From NCBI GenBank assembly GCA_003551705.1, contig PUNJ01000104.1, forward strand, positions 1 to 60,055: a stretch of DNA of 60,055 nucleotides, written 5' to 3'. The notes under the pieces were generated by a model. That model searched no databases and was not told the DNA's origin. It saw only the letters and a list, made by a program, of their open reading frames with translations. Of this stretch, positions 1 through 8,923 are shown piece by piece (within the stretch, counting starts at the first letter, position 1; each line of letters opens with the position of its first letter). A program made the translations under genes and the position numbers. This DNA is from Chloroflexota bacterium (lineage in GTDB: Bacteria; Chloroflexota; Dehalococcoidia; UBA2247; RBG-13-53-26).

Positions 1-1
1 A

Positions 2-772
2 GAACCGTTTGCCGGTGGAGGGATCATCAGCATTACAGCCTTAGCAGAAGACCTTGTAACGCGTGTTGTCATGGCCGAGATCGATGAGAATGTTGCGGCA
101 GTATGGCAAGCCGTGATCGATGGAGATGCGGATTGGCTCGCGAAGAGGATTCTTGACTTTGATCTCACCGAGCAGAAGGTAATAGATGAGCTATCAAGGG
201 AGAGTGTCAGCAACAGAGAGAGAGCCTTCCAAACCATCCTGAGGAATAGAACGTTGCATGGAGGCATCCTGGCGAGTGGGTCAGGTTTCATTAGAAGGGG
301 CGAAAACGGGAAAGGAATTGCGTCTCGTTGGTATCCGGAGACCATTGCACAGAGATTTCTTGATCTTAACGCTATTGCCGGTCGGATGGCATTTCGCAAA
401 GGAGATGGATTGGCCCTCATCAGGGAATACTCGGCATGTGAAAACGCTGTCTTCTTCCTGGACCCTCCTTATACTGCAGGTGGCAAGAAAGCGGGAAGGC
501 GACTCTACACACATTTTGCGATAGATCATGAATACCTGTTCAAGGTGTGTCAATCGGTGAAGGGCGACTTCCTGATGACCTACGACGACGCGGATGAGGT
601 TAAGGCCTTAGCACGCAAGCATGGATTCCAAATGCGCATAATGCCTATGAAGAACACTCATCATGCGACCATGGAGGAACTGGTTATTGGTAGGGAGCTT
701 TCGTGGATGGATCACTATCCCGCAGTCCATGAACCGTCTGTGCATTACAAGGTCGATGATGATGGAGAGTAA
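2..772 (+). CDS. D12-class N6-adenine DNA methyltransferase, 5' end cut by window edge
   Basis: Reading frame is open from nt 2 (EPFAGGGIISITALAEDL...), giving motif I-like PFAGGG; catalytic DPPY in FLDPPYTAGGKKAGRRLY; stop at 770-772. Confidence 0.85.
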   Translation, partial: EPFAGGGIISITALAEDLVTRVVMAEIDENVAAVWQAVIDGDADWLAKRILDFDLTEQKVIDELSRESVSNRERAFQTILRNRTLHGGILASGSGFIRRGENGKGIASRWYPETIAQRFLDLNAIAGRMAFRKGDGLALIREYSACENAVFFLDPPYTAGGKKAGRRLYTHFAIDHEYLFKVCQSVKGDFLMTYDDADEVKALARKHGFQMRIMPMKNTHHATMEELVIGRELSWMDHYPAVHEPSVHYKVDDDGE

Positions 773-781
773 ATGCTCTCC
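764..781 (+). terminator. Possible weak terminator hairpin at the methylase stop
   Basis: GGAGAG-taaatg-CTCTCC inverted repeat followed by pyrimidine-rich ttctttcctc. Confidence 0.3.
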
Positions 782-1042
782 CTTCTTTCCTCGACGGCCG
801 ACTATCTGAAGAACCCGCTCGCCCATTTGGAATCATGGCCTCGCGTAATCCTCCTATCCCTTCGGATATGTTTGCCACGTTAGATTGCACTCCGTCGCAG
901 AAACGCTTTGATTCCTGTGGTTCTCGTTCAGAGGCGACAATGCAGCCCAGCCCAAGCCTTTGGGCGGCTGCACTACTACGTATGGCATTCCATTAGCCCT
1001 GCCAACCCCCCAGCAGTTATAATGGTACCTTCTGGGGGTTTG

Positions 1043-2854
1043 ATGTCTTATCCTGACAGCATTCTGCACAAAGTGACGCGCCCCGCCCGCTATACGGGCG
1101 GCGAGTGGAACGCCATCCACAAAGACTGGGACACCACCGAACTCAGGATTGCTCTGTCCTATCCCGACGTCTACGAGATTGGCATGTCCAACATGGCCAT
1201 ACCTATCCTCTACGACCTGCTCAATCACATGGATGGTGTCCTGGCGGAACGCGTCTTCGCCCCCTGGGTGGACATGGGTGCCGCCTTGAGACATGCCGGC
1301 ATCCCCCTGCTCAGCCTGGAATCAAAGCGGCCCCTCAGTGAATTCGATATCATCGGCTTCTCCCTCGGCTACGAACTCACCTATACAAATGTCCTCAACA
1401 TGCTGGATATGGCAGGCATCCCGGTCCTTTCAGAGGACAGAAATGGCGGCCACCCTCTTGTCATCGCCGGCGGCGGCTGTGCGCTCAACCCGGAACCGAT
1501 GTCGGCTTTCATCGATGCCTTTGTTATCGGCGAAGGCGAACAGGTGACCGTCGATCTCGCGCAGACTTCCCTCCGGTGGAAACGTGAAGGAGGCAGCAGG
1601 CATGACCTGCTGGCAGCCCTGTCCAGGATTCCCGGTGTCTACGTGCCCAGCTTCTACAACGTTGATTACACCCCCGCCGGCCAGGTGGCTGCAGCGCGTC
1701 CCGTTGACCCGGCCGCCGGCCCCACCGTCCGCCGACGCATCATGGCCCAATTGCTCGAACCAGTGACCAGGCCGGTGGTGCCCTTTATCGAGGCCGTCCA
1801 CGACCGGGGCGCGGTCGAAATACAGCGAGGCTGCACCAGGGGTTGCCGCTTCTGCCAGGCCGGCGTCATCTACAGGCCCGCCCGGTACCGCCCGCCCGAA
1901 GAGGTCATGAACGCCGTGGACGGACTGATCAGGAACTGCGGCTATAACGAAATAGCCCTGGTCTCTCTTAGCACCACGGACTATCCCGGCATAGAGAAGC
2001 TGGTGGACAGTCTGGCCAGGCGGTACAGCGACCAGTCTCTCACCCTGTCCCTGCCCAGCCTGCGCATTGACAAGTTCTCGGTGGAACTCATGGACAGCCT
2101 GCACTTCGCCAAGAAACCCGGGCTCACCTTTGCCCCTGAGGCGGGCACCGAACGGCTGAGACAGGCCATCAACAAGGCAGTCCCTGACGAGGAGATCATG
2201 GCGACCGTAGCCAACGCCGTGAGCAAGGGCTGGTCCAATATCAAGCTATACTTCATGGTGGGACTGCCCACAGAGACGCTGGAGGATGTAGAGGGCATTG
2301 TTATACTTGTCAACAAACTGCGCCGCCTGGGGAAAGGCGGGCAGTTGAGGATCAGGATCACGGCGGCCACCTTCATCCCGAAGGCCCATACCCCCTTCCA
2401 GTGGGTCGCCCAAGCCGGTGCCGAGGAACTCAATGCCAAGCAGGATGTGCTCAGGAGGGGCTTGCGCCAGGCCAAGACCAAGCTGTCGTGGCAGAACCCG
2501 GAGACCAGCCTTTTGGAGACGGTACTATCCAGGGGCGATCGCCGCCTGGGCGCGGTCATCCACGAGGCCTGGAAGCAGGGCAGCACTTTCGATGCCTGGG
2601 ATGAAAGATACAGACACGACAACTGGATGCGCGCCTTCGACAAGGCGGGCTTGGACCCGGCCTTCTACGGCGCCCGCGAACGCCCCCTGGAAGAGGTGCT
2701 TCCCTGGTCGCACATTGATACCGGAATGTGCGCCGAGTTTCTCAAACAGGAGTACAAGAACACCTTCAAGGGCCAGATGACGGCGGGATGTTATGAAACG
2801 TGCAGTGCTTGCGGGCTGGAACGGTTCCCTGAAGCTTGCGCCGCCATGGCCTGA
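1043..2854 (+). CDS. B12-binding domain / radical SAM protein (TIGR03960-like)
   Basis: N-term ParYtGGEWNAIHKDW...SYPDVYEIGMSNMAIPILYDLLN; radical SAM RGCTRGCRFCQAG (CxxxCxxC); start trimmed from ORF 908 to ATG 1043, preceded by a G-rich SD-like tract. Confidence 0.85.
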   Translation: MSYPDSILHKVTRPARYTGGEWNAIHKDWDTTELRIALSYPDVYEIGMSNMAIPILYDLLNHMDGVLAERVFAPWVDMGAALRHAGIPLLSLESKRPLSEFDIIGFSLGYELTYTNVLNMLDMAGIPVLSEDRNGGHPLVIAGGGCALNPEPMSAFIDAFVIGEGEQVTVDLAQTSLRWKREGGSRHDLLAALSRIPGVYVPSFYNVDYTPAGQVAAARPVDPAAGPTVRRRIMAQLLEPVTRPVVPFIEAVHDRGAVEIQRGCTRGCRFCQAGVIYRPARYRPPEEVMNAVDGLIRNCGYNEIALVSLSTTDYPGIEKLVDSLARRYSDQSLTLSLPSLRIDKFSVELMDSLHFAKKPGLTFAPEAGTERLRQAINKAVPDEEIMATVANAVSKGWSNIKLYFMVGLPTETLEDVEGIVILVNKLRRLGKGGQLRIRITAATFIPKAHTPFQWVAQAGAEELNAKQDVLRRGLRQAKTKLSWQNPETSLLETVLSRGDRRLGAVIHEAWKQGSTFDAWDERYRHDNWMRAFDKAGLDPAFYGARERPLEEVLPWSHIDTGMCAEFLKQEYKNTFKGQMTAGCYETCSACGLERFPEACAAMA

Positions 2855-2880
2855 CCAGTTGTCAGGAGAAGGAGGAGAGA

Positions 2881-3615
2881 ATGTCTCTGGTAGTCACGAG
2901 TTACGTGCCCGAGGGAATAGTATTGGCCTCGGATAGCCGCCAGTCGATCACCGTCGAAAGGAAGGGCCAGGCCGACAAGGGCTTCAAGGTTGAGACGGTG
3001 AACTCCGATAATGTAATGAAGACCTTTCTGGTGGAGCAGCATGGCATAGGTATATCAACCTTCGGGGTCGATTTGCTGGAGGGTGCGCCCATGTCCAGTC
3101 ACATAGAGAGATTTCTTGAAGAGGAGTGGAGCAATCTGGAGTCTGTGGCGTCCATGCCTGAGAATCTGATTGCCTACCTGCGCAGATCCTTTCCCAATGC
3201 CGACGTGGGTTTTCACGTGTGCGGCTATATGAAGACGGGCAAGGTCAGTGTGCCCCACGTCTATCACTGCCACGTAAGCAAGAACATAGTAGAGAGAAAG
3301 AACGTGAAGCCGGACGGGGCCATCGCTTATGGAGCCCTTTGGTCCGGACAGATCGACATCATCACGTCCATAGTCAACCCGGTCATGGCCAAGGATGCAT
3401 CCGGCGCCGAGAAGGTACTGCGGGCTCCAGCACCCATCCTGTGGAATGCCATGACCATCCAGGATGCCATAGATTTCTCCGTTTACGCCATCAGGACCAC
3501 GATCGATACGATGCGGTTCCAGGCTCGGCCCAAGAACGTGGGCGGCCCAATCGATATCCTGTTGTTGACTGCAAACGGTGCCAGGTGGATTGCCAGGAAG
3601 GAATTGCACGCGTGA
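2881..3615 (+). CDS. Proteasome-fold Ntn-hydrolase-like protein with candidate N-terminal Ser nucleophile
   Basis: Start at 2881 after AGGAGGAG; mature N-term SLVVTSYVPEGIVLASDSRQS aligns by eye with proteasome beta T1...D17xR19; C-term VGGPIDILLLTANGARWI resembles the proteasome beta C-terminal strand. Confidence 0.6.
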   Translation: MSLVVTSYVPEGIVLASDSRQSITVERKGQADKGFKVETVNSDNVMKTFLVEQHGIGISTFGVDLLEGAPMSSHIERFLEEEWSNLESVASMPENLIAYLRRSFPNADVGFHVCGYMKTGKVSVPHVYHCHVSKNIVERKNVKPDGAIAYGALWSGQIDIITSIVNPVMAKDASGAEKVLRAPAPILWNAMTIQDAIDFSVYAIRTTIDTMRFQARPKNVGGPIDILLLTANGARWIARKELHA

Positions 3616-3806
3616 TTATCGACCTACATCTGTCCGGCTGGACCGGGAACTTGAAAGGTGAGGCCAAAGCTTCCTCCGTGGTATGGGAGGGCGCCTCAGG
3701 CATGTCCCGGCACCCGACCCGATCATGTATTTGCCGGATGTAACCAGGGGCTGTCCGTGCGAGTTTTAGAAAGAAAAGAAAAAAGAGAAGATGTTTTTTT
3801 TGATTC

Positions 3807-3827
3807 AGGCGTCGATGGCGCCTTTTT
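3807..3827 (+). terminator. Possible Rho-independent terminator
   Basis: AGGCG-tcgatgg-CGCCT followed by TTTTT; short 5-bp stem. Confidence 0.4.
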
Positions 3828-3912
3828 GGACGAGACCTTAGCTCACAGACGTGGTATACTATACCCTGACGAATTAATGAAGCATTAGATCGGACAGTAA
3901 ACTTAGCCAGGT

Positions 3913-5238
3913 ATGAGTCAGACAAGCAAGGTAATCAAAGACATAGCCACCGGGGAAGCATACACGCAGTTAACTTCGTCTATCGAGCAGAACGACTACA
4001 AGTCCATGTTCGAGGCCTATGCTCTAATCGAGGCGGAACTCCAAGAGGGCAAAACCAAGATAGAGGAAGGCATCGAAAACCTCCCCGTCCGGAACATCAG
4101 AGATCACCGCGAGAAATTTCAGAAGGCCTTTGATCAAGCCAGGGTCCGAATGTTGCCTCTCTGGGACCAGATCCGGCGCCAGCTAGAAAAAGGCATGCAA
4201 AGCAATGGCGTGCTGGAGGGCGAAGTCTTCGGAGCCGGCAAGAAGGGTGATTCTTTGGTTAAGGCACCGGATGGGGCTGTCGTAGTCTTGGGTGGTGCAA
4301 AGATCGAGCCGGGTAAGAGAGTGAAATTCACGATCATGCAGGAAGCCGGCAAGGTGAAGTTCGGACGCGTTTTCAATCTGGAAGCGCAGAACTTTTACCT
4401 GATGGTTACCCAGGAGACACGGGACAGGGTCAGGGCAATGCTTGCTTCTATCGAAGAGGCCGTAGACACCTTCCAGGAACGGCTTCAGGAAGACCCATGG
4501 CCGGAACTTGGCAGACTCCTGGAGGACTTGGAGGCTGTCAAGAGTCTCACCGCGGCTCTTCAGACCGAAGAGCGACGGAGAATCTTCAACCAAATTACCC
4601 GGTATCGAAGGGTATTGATCCACCAGGCTGGCACCAGGTTCATGTTCAAGTATATCGCTGAACGTGAAGAGAACGAGATCCAGCAGTTCTACCAGGATGG
4701 CCAAGAGGAACGAAGCAGGGCACTGTCGGCGCTGGGACTTTTCCGTCGTTATACATACGACAGCGTGAAGCAGGAGATTCTTTCCGGCGAAAAACCTGAA
4801 GGGTATACTGAGATCGTCAATCAGTTGAACGAAGAAGTGGACTCCATGGATTCCGCCATGCGCCTGCTGGACTTTGAATCGGCTATGGACGAGGTCCATC
4901 CGCGGGCCAAGGGCTATCTGGAGCGAATGGACAAGTTCTTCGACGCTCTTGCACAGAAGGCGCGCAGGGTAACTGAGACCCTGGCGGAGAAGGGCATTAC
5001 GGACCATCAGGAGATCAGGCTGGCAATAGAAACGGCTTTCACGCCTGAGGCCTTATTGCGTGAGTTGCGGTACACGTTCAGAAGCCCCAGGGATTTCCTC
5101 AGTTCTCGGAAGGCGTTTCTGGAATTGAATCGCATGCTGAAGAACGAAGAAGCTGTGACTGCGGAGTCGACGTTCCGGCCCTACCTGAACTACAAGGTCC
5201 AACAAGCTTTCAATTCCCACAGACAGAGTCCGGGATAG
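3913..5238 (+). CDS. Uncharacterised helical/coiled-coil protein with internal TRAM-like beta-barrel segment
   Basis: 441-aa ORF; Glu/Lys/Arg-rich helical N and C regions flank GVLEGEVFGAGKKGDSLVKAPDGAVVVLGGAKIEPGKRVKFTIMQEAGKVKFGRVFN. Confidence 0.7.
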   Translation: MSQTSKVIKDIATGEAYTQLTSSIEQNDYKSMFEAYALIEAELQEGKTKIEEGIENLPVRNIRDHREKFQKAFDQARVRMLPLWDQIRRQLEKGMQSNGVLEGEVFGAGKKGDSLVKAPDGAVVVLGGAKIEPGKRVKFTIMQEAGKVKFGRVFNLEAQNFYLMVTQETRDRVRAMLASIEEAVDTFQERLQEDPWPELGRLLEDLEAVKSLTAALQTEERRRIFNQITRYRRVLIHQAGTRFMFKYIAEREENEIQQFYQDGQEERSRALSALGLFRRYTYDSVKQEILSGEKPEGYTEIVNQLNEEVDSMDSAMRLLDFESAMDEVHPRAKGYLERMDKFFDALAQKARRVTETLAEKGITDHQEIRLAIETAFTPEALLRELRYTFRSPRDFLSSRKAFLELNRMLKNEEAVTAESTFRPYLNYKVQQAFNSHRQSPG

Positions 5239-5608
5239 GGCCAGCGGGCTCCGGGTTATCGTCGTTATTGCTTCCTCGGTCTTTCGTAAACACCCTTTGC
5301 GGGGCGTTCCTTGCATGGGGTGCGATATACAGTGGCTTGTTTTAGGTAAGGGACGACCAGCGGGAGCATTTAATTGCTTTTCTTGCTCGACCGTGAGCTC
5401 CAGTGCCGGGCTCTCGCGCAGATGATATTTGGTTACTCAGGTGGGAGCGGGACCCAGGCCCTGAGTCCTCCCGAATACGGCGGCGTGCGGTCGGGTGTTT
5501 AGGATGCTATAATAACCTGTGATCACGGTGTACAAGCCGGCCTGAGCACGCCAGGTCTACATAAATCCCCCTATGAAACTCTTTAGACATCGCACCAGGA
5601 GGTCCAAA

Positions 5609-6481
5609 TTGACAAGCAAGGGTTTTGACCAATTCCAAGGCTCGAATGAGTATGTTTCCGACGAAATGCTGAGGAATGCTGTAAATGTCTGCATAGCTCT
5701 CAAGAGGCCATTATTGGTCAGGGGCGAACCGGGTACGGGCAAGACCATGCTGGCCCATAGCATCGCCAAGGGATTAGACAAGTCCCTTCTTATCTGGAAC
5801 ATCAAGTCCACCACCAAGGCGCAGGAAGGCTGTTACGTTTATGATACCGTACAAAGGTTGAATGACAGCCGCTTTGGCGATAGGGACATCTCGGATATCA
5901 AGCAATATATCAAACTGGGGAAACTTGGGCAGGCGTTCGCCTCACCGGAGCAGGTGGTCCTGCTGATCGACGAGGTTGACAAAGCGGACCTTGAGTTTCC
6001 CAACGACCTGCTCAATGAGCTGGACGAGATGAGCTTCTTCATTCCCGAAACTCACGAGACGATCAAAGCTATACAACGGCCCATAGTCATCATCACCAGC
6101 AACGCTGAGAAGGAACTGCCGGATGCCTTCCTGAGACGGTGTGTCTTTCACTATATTGCTTTTCCGGACCCGAGCCTTATGGAGCAGATTGTCAAGGTGC
6201 ACTTCCCGGAAGTGCAGGATAACCTGTTGCGTGAAGCACTGAAAACCTTCTATCGGCTGAGAGAGTTTGAAGACCTCAAAAAGAAACCCTCCACCTCCGA
6301 GCTATTGGACTGGCTGAGGGCGCTCATAATGGGAGGAATAGCTCACGACAGGGTATTCAAGGAAGTACCTTACCTGGGCAGTCTCCTGAAGAAGGAATCC
6401 GACCACGACCTGTTTCTGGTCCAGCACCTGGGCAGGAGACGGCCCGGACGCCAGGGCGATCTCTACCGGATGCTGTATTAG
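5609..6481 (+). CDS. MoxR-family AAA+ ATPase
   Basis: Walker A GEPGTGKTML, Walker B VVLLIDEVDKAD, sensor VIITSNAEKELPDAFLRRC; TTG start at 5609 preceded by AGGAGGT; the ORF-track ATG is 5573. Confidence 0.85.
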   Translation: MTSKGFDQFQGSNEYVSDEMLRNAVNVCIALKRPLLVRGEPGTGKTMLAHSIAKGLDKSLLIWNIKSTTKAQEGCYVYDTVQRLNDSRFGDRDISDIKQYIKLGKLGQAFASPEQVVLLIDEVDKADLEFPNDLLNELDEMSFFIPETHETIKAIQRPIVIITSNAEKELPDAFLRRCVFHYIAFPDPSLMEQIVKVHFPEVQDNLLREALKTFYRLREFEDLKKKPSTSELLDWLRALIMGGIAHDRVFKEVPYLGSLLKKESDHDLFLVQHLGRRRPGRQGDLYRMLY

Positions 6482-6490
6482 GATTTTCGC

Positions 6491-7657
6491 ATGTTCACTG
6501 ACTTTTTCTACATTCTGAAGAAAAGGAAAGTGCCTGTTTCCATCACGGAGTGGATGACCTTGATGGAGGCCCTCTCCAAAGGGCTTATTTCCAACTTGGA
6601 CGATTTCTACGTGCTGGCCAGGGCCATCCTGGTCAAGAACGAGGTCTTCTTCGACGACTATGATCTGGCTTTTCAGGAGTTCTTCACCGGCCTGGAAATG
6701 CCGGTTGATCTGGACGACAAGTTCATGAAATGGCTCAGCGATGGCAAGAAGCTTGAAGAGATCATGACGCATCCAGGTGAGTTTGATATGTGGGAACTCG
6801 AAGAGATGATGCGTGAGTTTGAGAAGAGGATGGCCGAGCAGAACGAGCAACACGATGGAGGTGGTTACTGGATAGGCCGAGGCGGGACCAGCCCCTTTGG
6901 CCATTCGGGCACTCATCCTGCCGGAATCAGGATAGGCGGGCAATCCAAGGGGCGGGGAGCTATCCAGATAGCCCATGAGAGACACTTCAAAAACTATCGC
7001 AACGACCTGACCCTTGATGTTCGCCAGATCAAGGTGGCCCTGAAGCCGTTGAGAAAGCTCAACCGCATAGGGCCCGAAGATGAGTTGGACCTGGACGGTA
7101 CCATAGATGCCACAGCCAAGAATGCCGGAGACATAGAGATGCGCTGGATGCGCAGTCGCAGGAACGCCGTTAAGGTCCTGCTATTGATGGACTCGGGTGG
7201 CTCCATGGAACCCTTTGCGGATGTATGCAACCAGCTCTTCTCCGCAGCCCATTCCAGCGCCCATTTCAAGGACTTCAAATACTACTACTTCCATAACTGC
7301 ATTTATGAAAATGTATACGAGGACATGGAAGGCCAGGTCCTGGTGAGCACCGACTCTCTTTTACACAACTTGGACAAGGACTATAAGGTAGTGTTTGTCG
7401 GCGATGCAAGGATGGCCATGTCCGAGTTGACGGCACGTTACGGCGCCATATACTACTACCACCGCAATGAGATTCCCGGTATCGTGTGGTTGAAGAAGCT
7501 GGCGGACCATTTTACGCATTGCATCTGGCTGAACCCCGAGGGAGAGCGCTACTGGAACCATCCTACCGTCCAGATGATCGGCCAGATCTTCCCGATGTAT
7601 GAAATGACTCTGGATGGCCTCAATGACGGAGTCAGAAAACTCATCAAGAAGAAATAG
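6491..7657 (+). CDS. VWA domain protein, CoxE-like
   Basis: 9 nt after the MoxR gene; MIDAS-like LLLMDSGGSMEP, FVGDARMAMSEL, C-terminal GIVWLKKLADHFTHCIWLNPEGERYW. Confidence 0.8.
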   Translation: MFTDFFYILKKRKVPVSITEWMTLMEALSKGLISNLDDFYVLARAILVKNEVFFDDYDLAFQEFFTGLEMPVDLDDKFMKWLSDGKKLEEIMTHPGEFDMWELEEMMREFEKRMAEQNEQHDGGGYWIGRGGTSPFGHSGTHPAGIRIGGQSKGRGAIQIAHERHFKNYRNDLTLDVRQIKVALKPLRKLNRIGPEDELDLDGTIDATAKNAGDIEMRWMRSRRNAVKVLLLMDSGGSMEPFADVCNQLFSAAHSSAHFKDFKYYYFHNCIYENVYEDMEGQVLVSTDSLLHNLDKDYKVVFVGDARMAMSELTARYGAIYYYHRNEIPGIVWLKKLADHFTHCIWLNPEGERYWNHPTVQMIGQIFPMYEMTLDGLNDGVRKLIKKK

Positions 7658-7720
7658 GCTCCCGGGGCTTGCAGGATGCCGGGATGATCGGCCTTCTCGC
7701 CGAGGTCGGGCCGGTTCCGA

Positions 7721-8296
7721 TTAGCGAAGCTTATTCATAAGCCAGGCCATATTCCGACCAAGTGTGGCCATGGTCTGCATTCCCTCGTCGTCCTTCTCAA
7801 CGTCGCCCTTCTCCAGGCCGAAGGCGAAGTTCCAGTAGGAAGAGCCGGGTACAATCATCTCATTGATGAGGAAGAAATTGTTGAGGGTCTCGAAAGTGTG
7901 CAGTTGACCGCCACGGCGTACAGCTACTACTCCCGCACCGACCTTGCGGCGGAGCATATTCCCGTTGGCTTTGGCCACGAAAGCCGATCGCTCCATGAGG
8001 GCTTTCATACCGGCGGTCACATCTGCGTAAAAGGTGGGCGAACCCAGGACTATGCCATCGGCCGCAAGCATCTTCTCCACATAAAGGTTCAGATCGTCAC
8101 CTTTCTGGACGCATTTTTGGTCGGCATTGACCCAGCACTGATAGCAGGCACGGCAACCGGCCAGCGTTCCGGATGCGGCTAGCTGGACCAACTCCGTTTC
8201 GATTTCTTCCTTTTCCAGTTCTTCGAAAACATGCCGTATCAGCATTGCAGTATTACTGTCTTTGCGCGGGCTGCCGTTAAAGCCGATGACCTTCAT
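7721..8296 (-). CDS. Flavodoxin-fold NAD(P)H-dependent FMN reductase / iron-sulfur flavoprotein-like
   Basis: MKVIGFNGSPRKDSNTAMLI FMN-phosphate loop; GCRACYQCW Cys motif; GSPTFYADVTAGMKALMER. Confidence 0.85.
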   Translation of the reverse strand: MKVIGFNGSPRKDSNTAMLIRHVFEELEKEEIETELVQLAASGTLAGCRACYQCWVNADQKCVQKGDDLNLYVEKMLAADGIVLGSPTFYADVTAGMKALMERSAFVAKANGNMLRRKVGAGVVAVRRGGQLHTFETLNNFFLINEMIVPGSSYWNFAFGLEKGDVEKDDEGMQTMATLGRNMAWLMNKLR

Positions 8297-8495
8297 TTCG
8301 ATTGGACCCCCTTTTCTCGCGAACATGACACCAAGCCAATACGTGGCCGGGTGGCTTCGAATATACTAACCGTGGCAGAGATATGCGTCAATGGCGGAAA
8401 GAGCACGACCTCTTCATCTGGGCATTGGTTACAGAAAGCGTGCTTCCAGTGACAATGGATTCACACGACGGAAATCTGGATGGGACCGGACGGAG

Positions 8496-8921
8496 CTAGG
8501 CCTTATTCAGTGCTTGAACGGTCAATGCCTTCTGCGGGCAGAGTTCAACACAGGCGGGCTCGCTCAAGCCGTAGCAGACGTCGCAAACAGCCACCGTCTT
8601 GGTGCGGCCGTCCAGCACCATGGCACCGAAGGGACAGGCCTCGATGCACCACCCACAGCCCGCACAGCGCCCCTTATCGAGTTCGATTGTCGCGGTGTCC
8701 GCACTATAGGTCAGGGCCTGCCTTGGGCATGCGTTCACGCAGGACAGGTTCCTGCAAAAGCGGCATAACGTGGCTGTTGTTTGGCCAAGACCCGCCTGGA
8801 CTATCCTGATCCTGGATAATTCCAGGGCGAATTGCCGTTCCTTGGTCAGGGAACAGGCGAACTCACAGAGACGGCATCCGGTGCAGAGTTTTGCGTCACA
8901 AACGATACGGCGTCGCTCCAT
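8496..8921 (-). CDS. 4Fe-4S polyferredoxin, probable AOR electron carrier
   Basis: Repeated CxxCxxC..C motifs (CTGCRLCEFAC, CRFCRNLSCVNACP, CAGCGWCIEACP, CDVCYGLSEPACVELCP); adjacent to AOR. Confidence 0.85.
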   Translation of the reverse strand: MERRRIVCDAKLCTGCRLCEFACSLTKERQFALELSRIRIVQAGLGQTTATLCRFCRNLSCVNACPRQALTYSADTATIELDKGRCAGCGWCIEACPFGAMVLDGRTKTVAVCDVCYGLSEPACVELCPQKALTVQALNKA

Positions 8922-8923
8922 GG

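Noticed and set aside
1430-2104. 224-aa antisense ORF inside the radical SAM gene
   Set aside because: Typical high-GC shadow ORF opposite a CxxxCxxC radical SAM frame.
4183-5007. 274-aa antisense ORF within 3913-5238
   Set aside because: Shadow ORF; the + frame is longer, has charged helical composition and a conserved-looking TRAM-like segment.
5330-5520. GC-rich inverted repeats upstream of the MoxR gene as a riboswitch
   Set aside because: GGGA/GGAC...GTCC/TCCC pairing exists but matches no riboswitch class I know; insufficient for a call.
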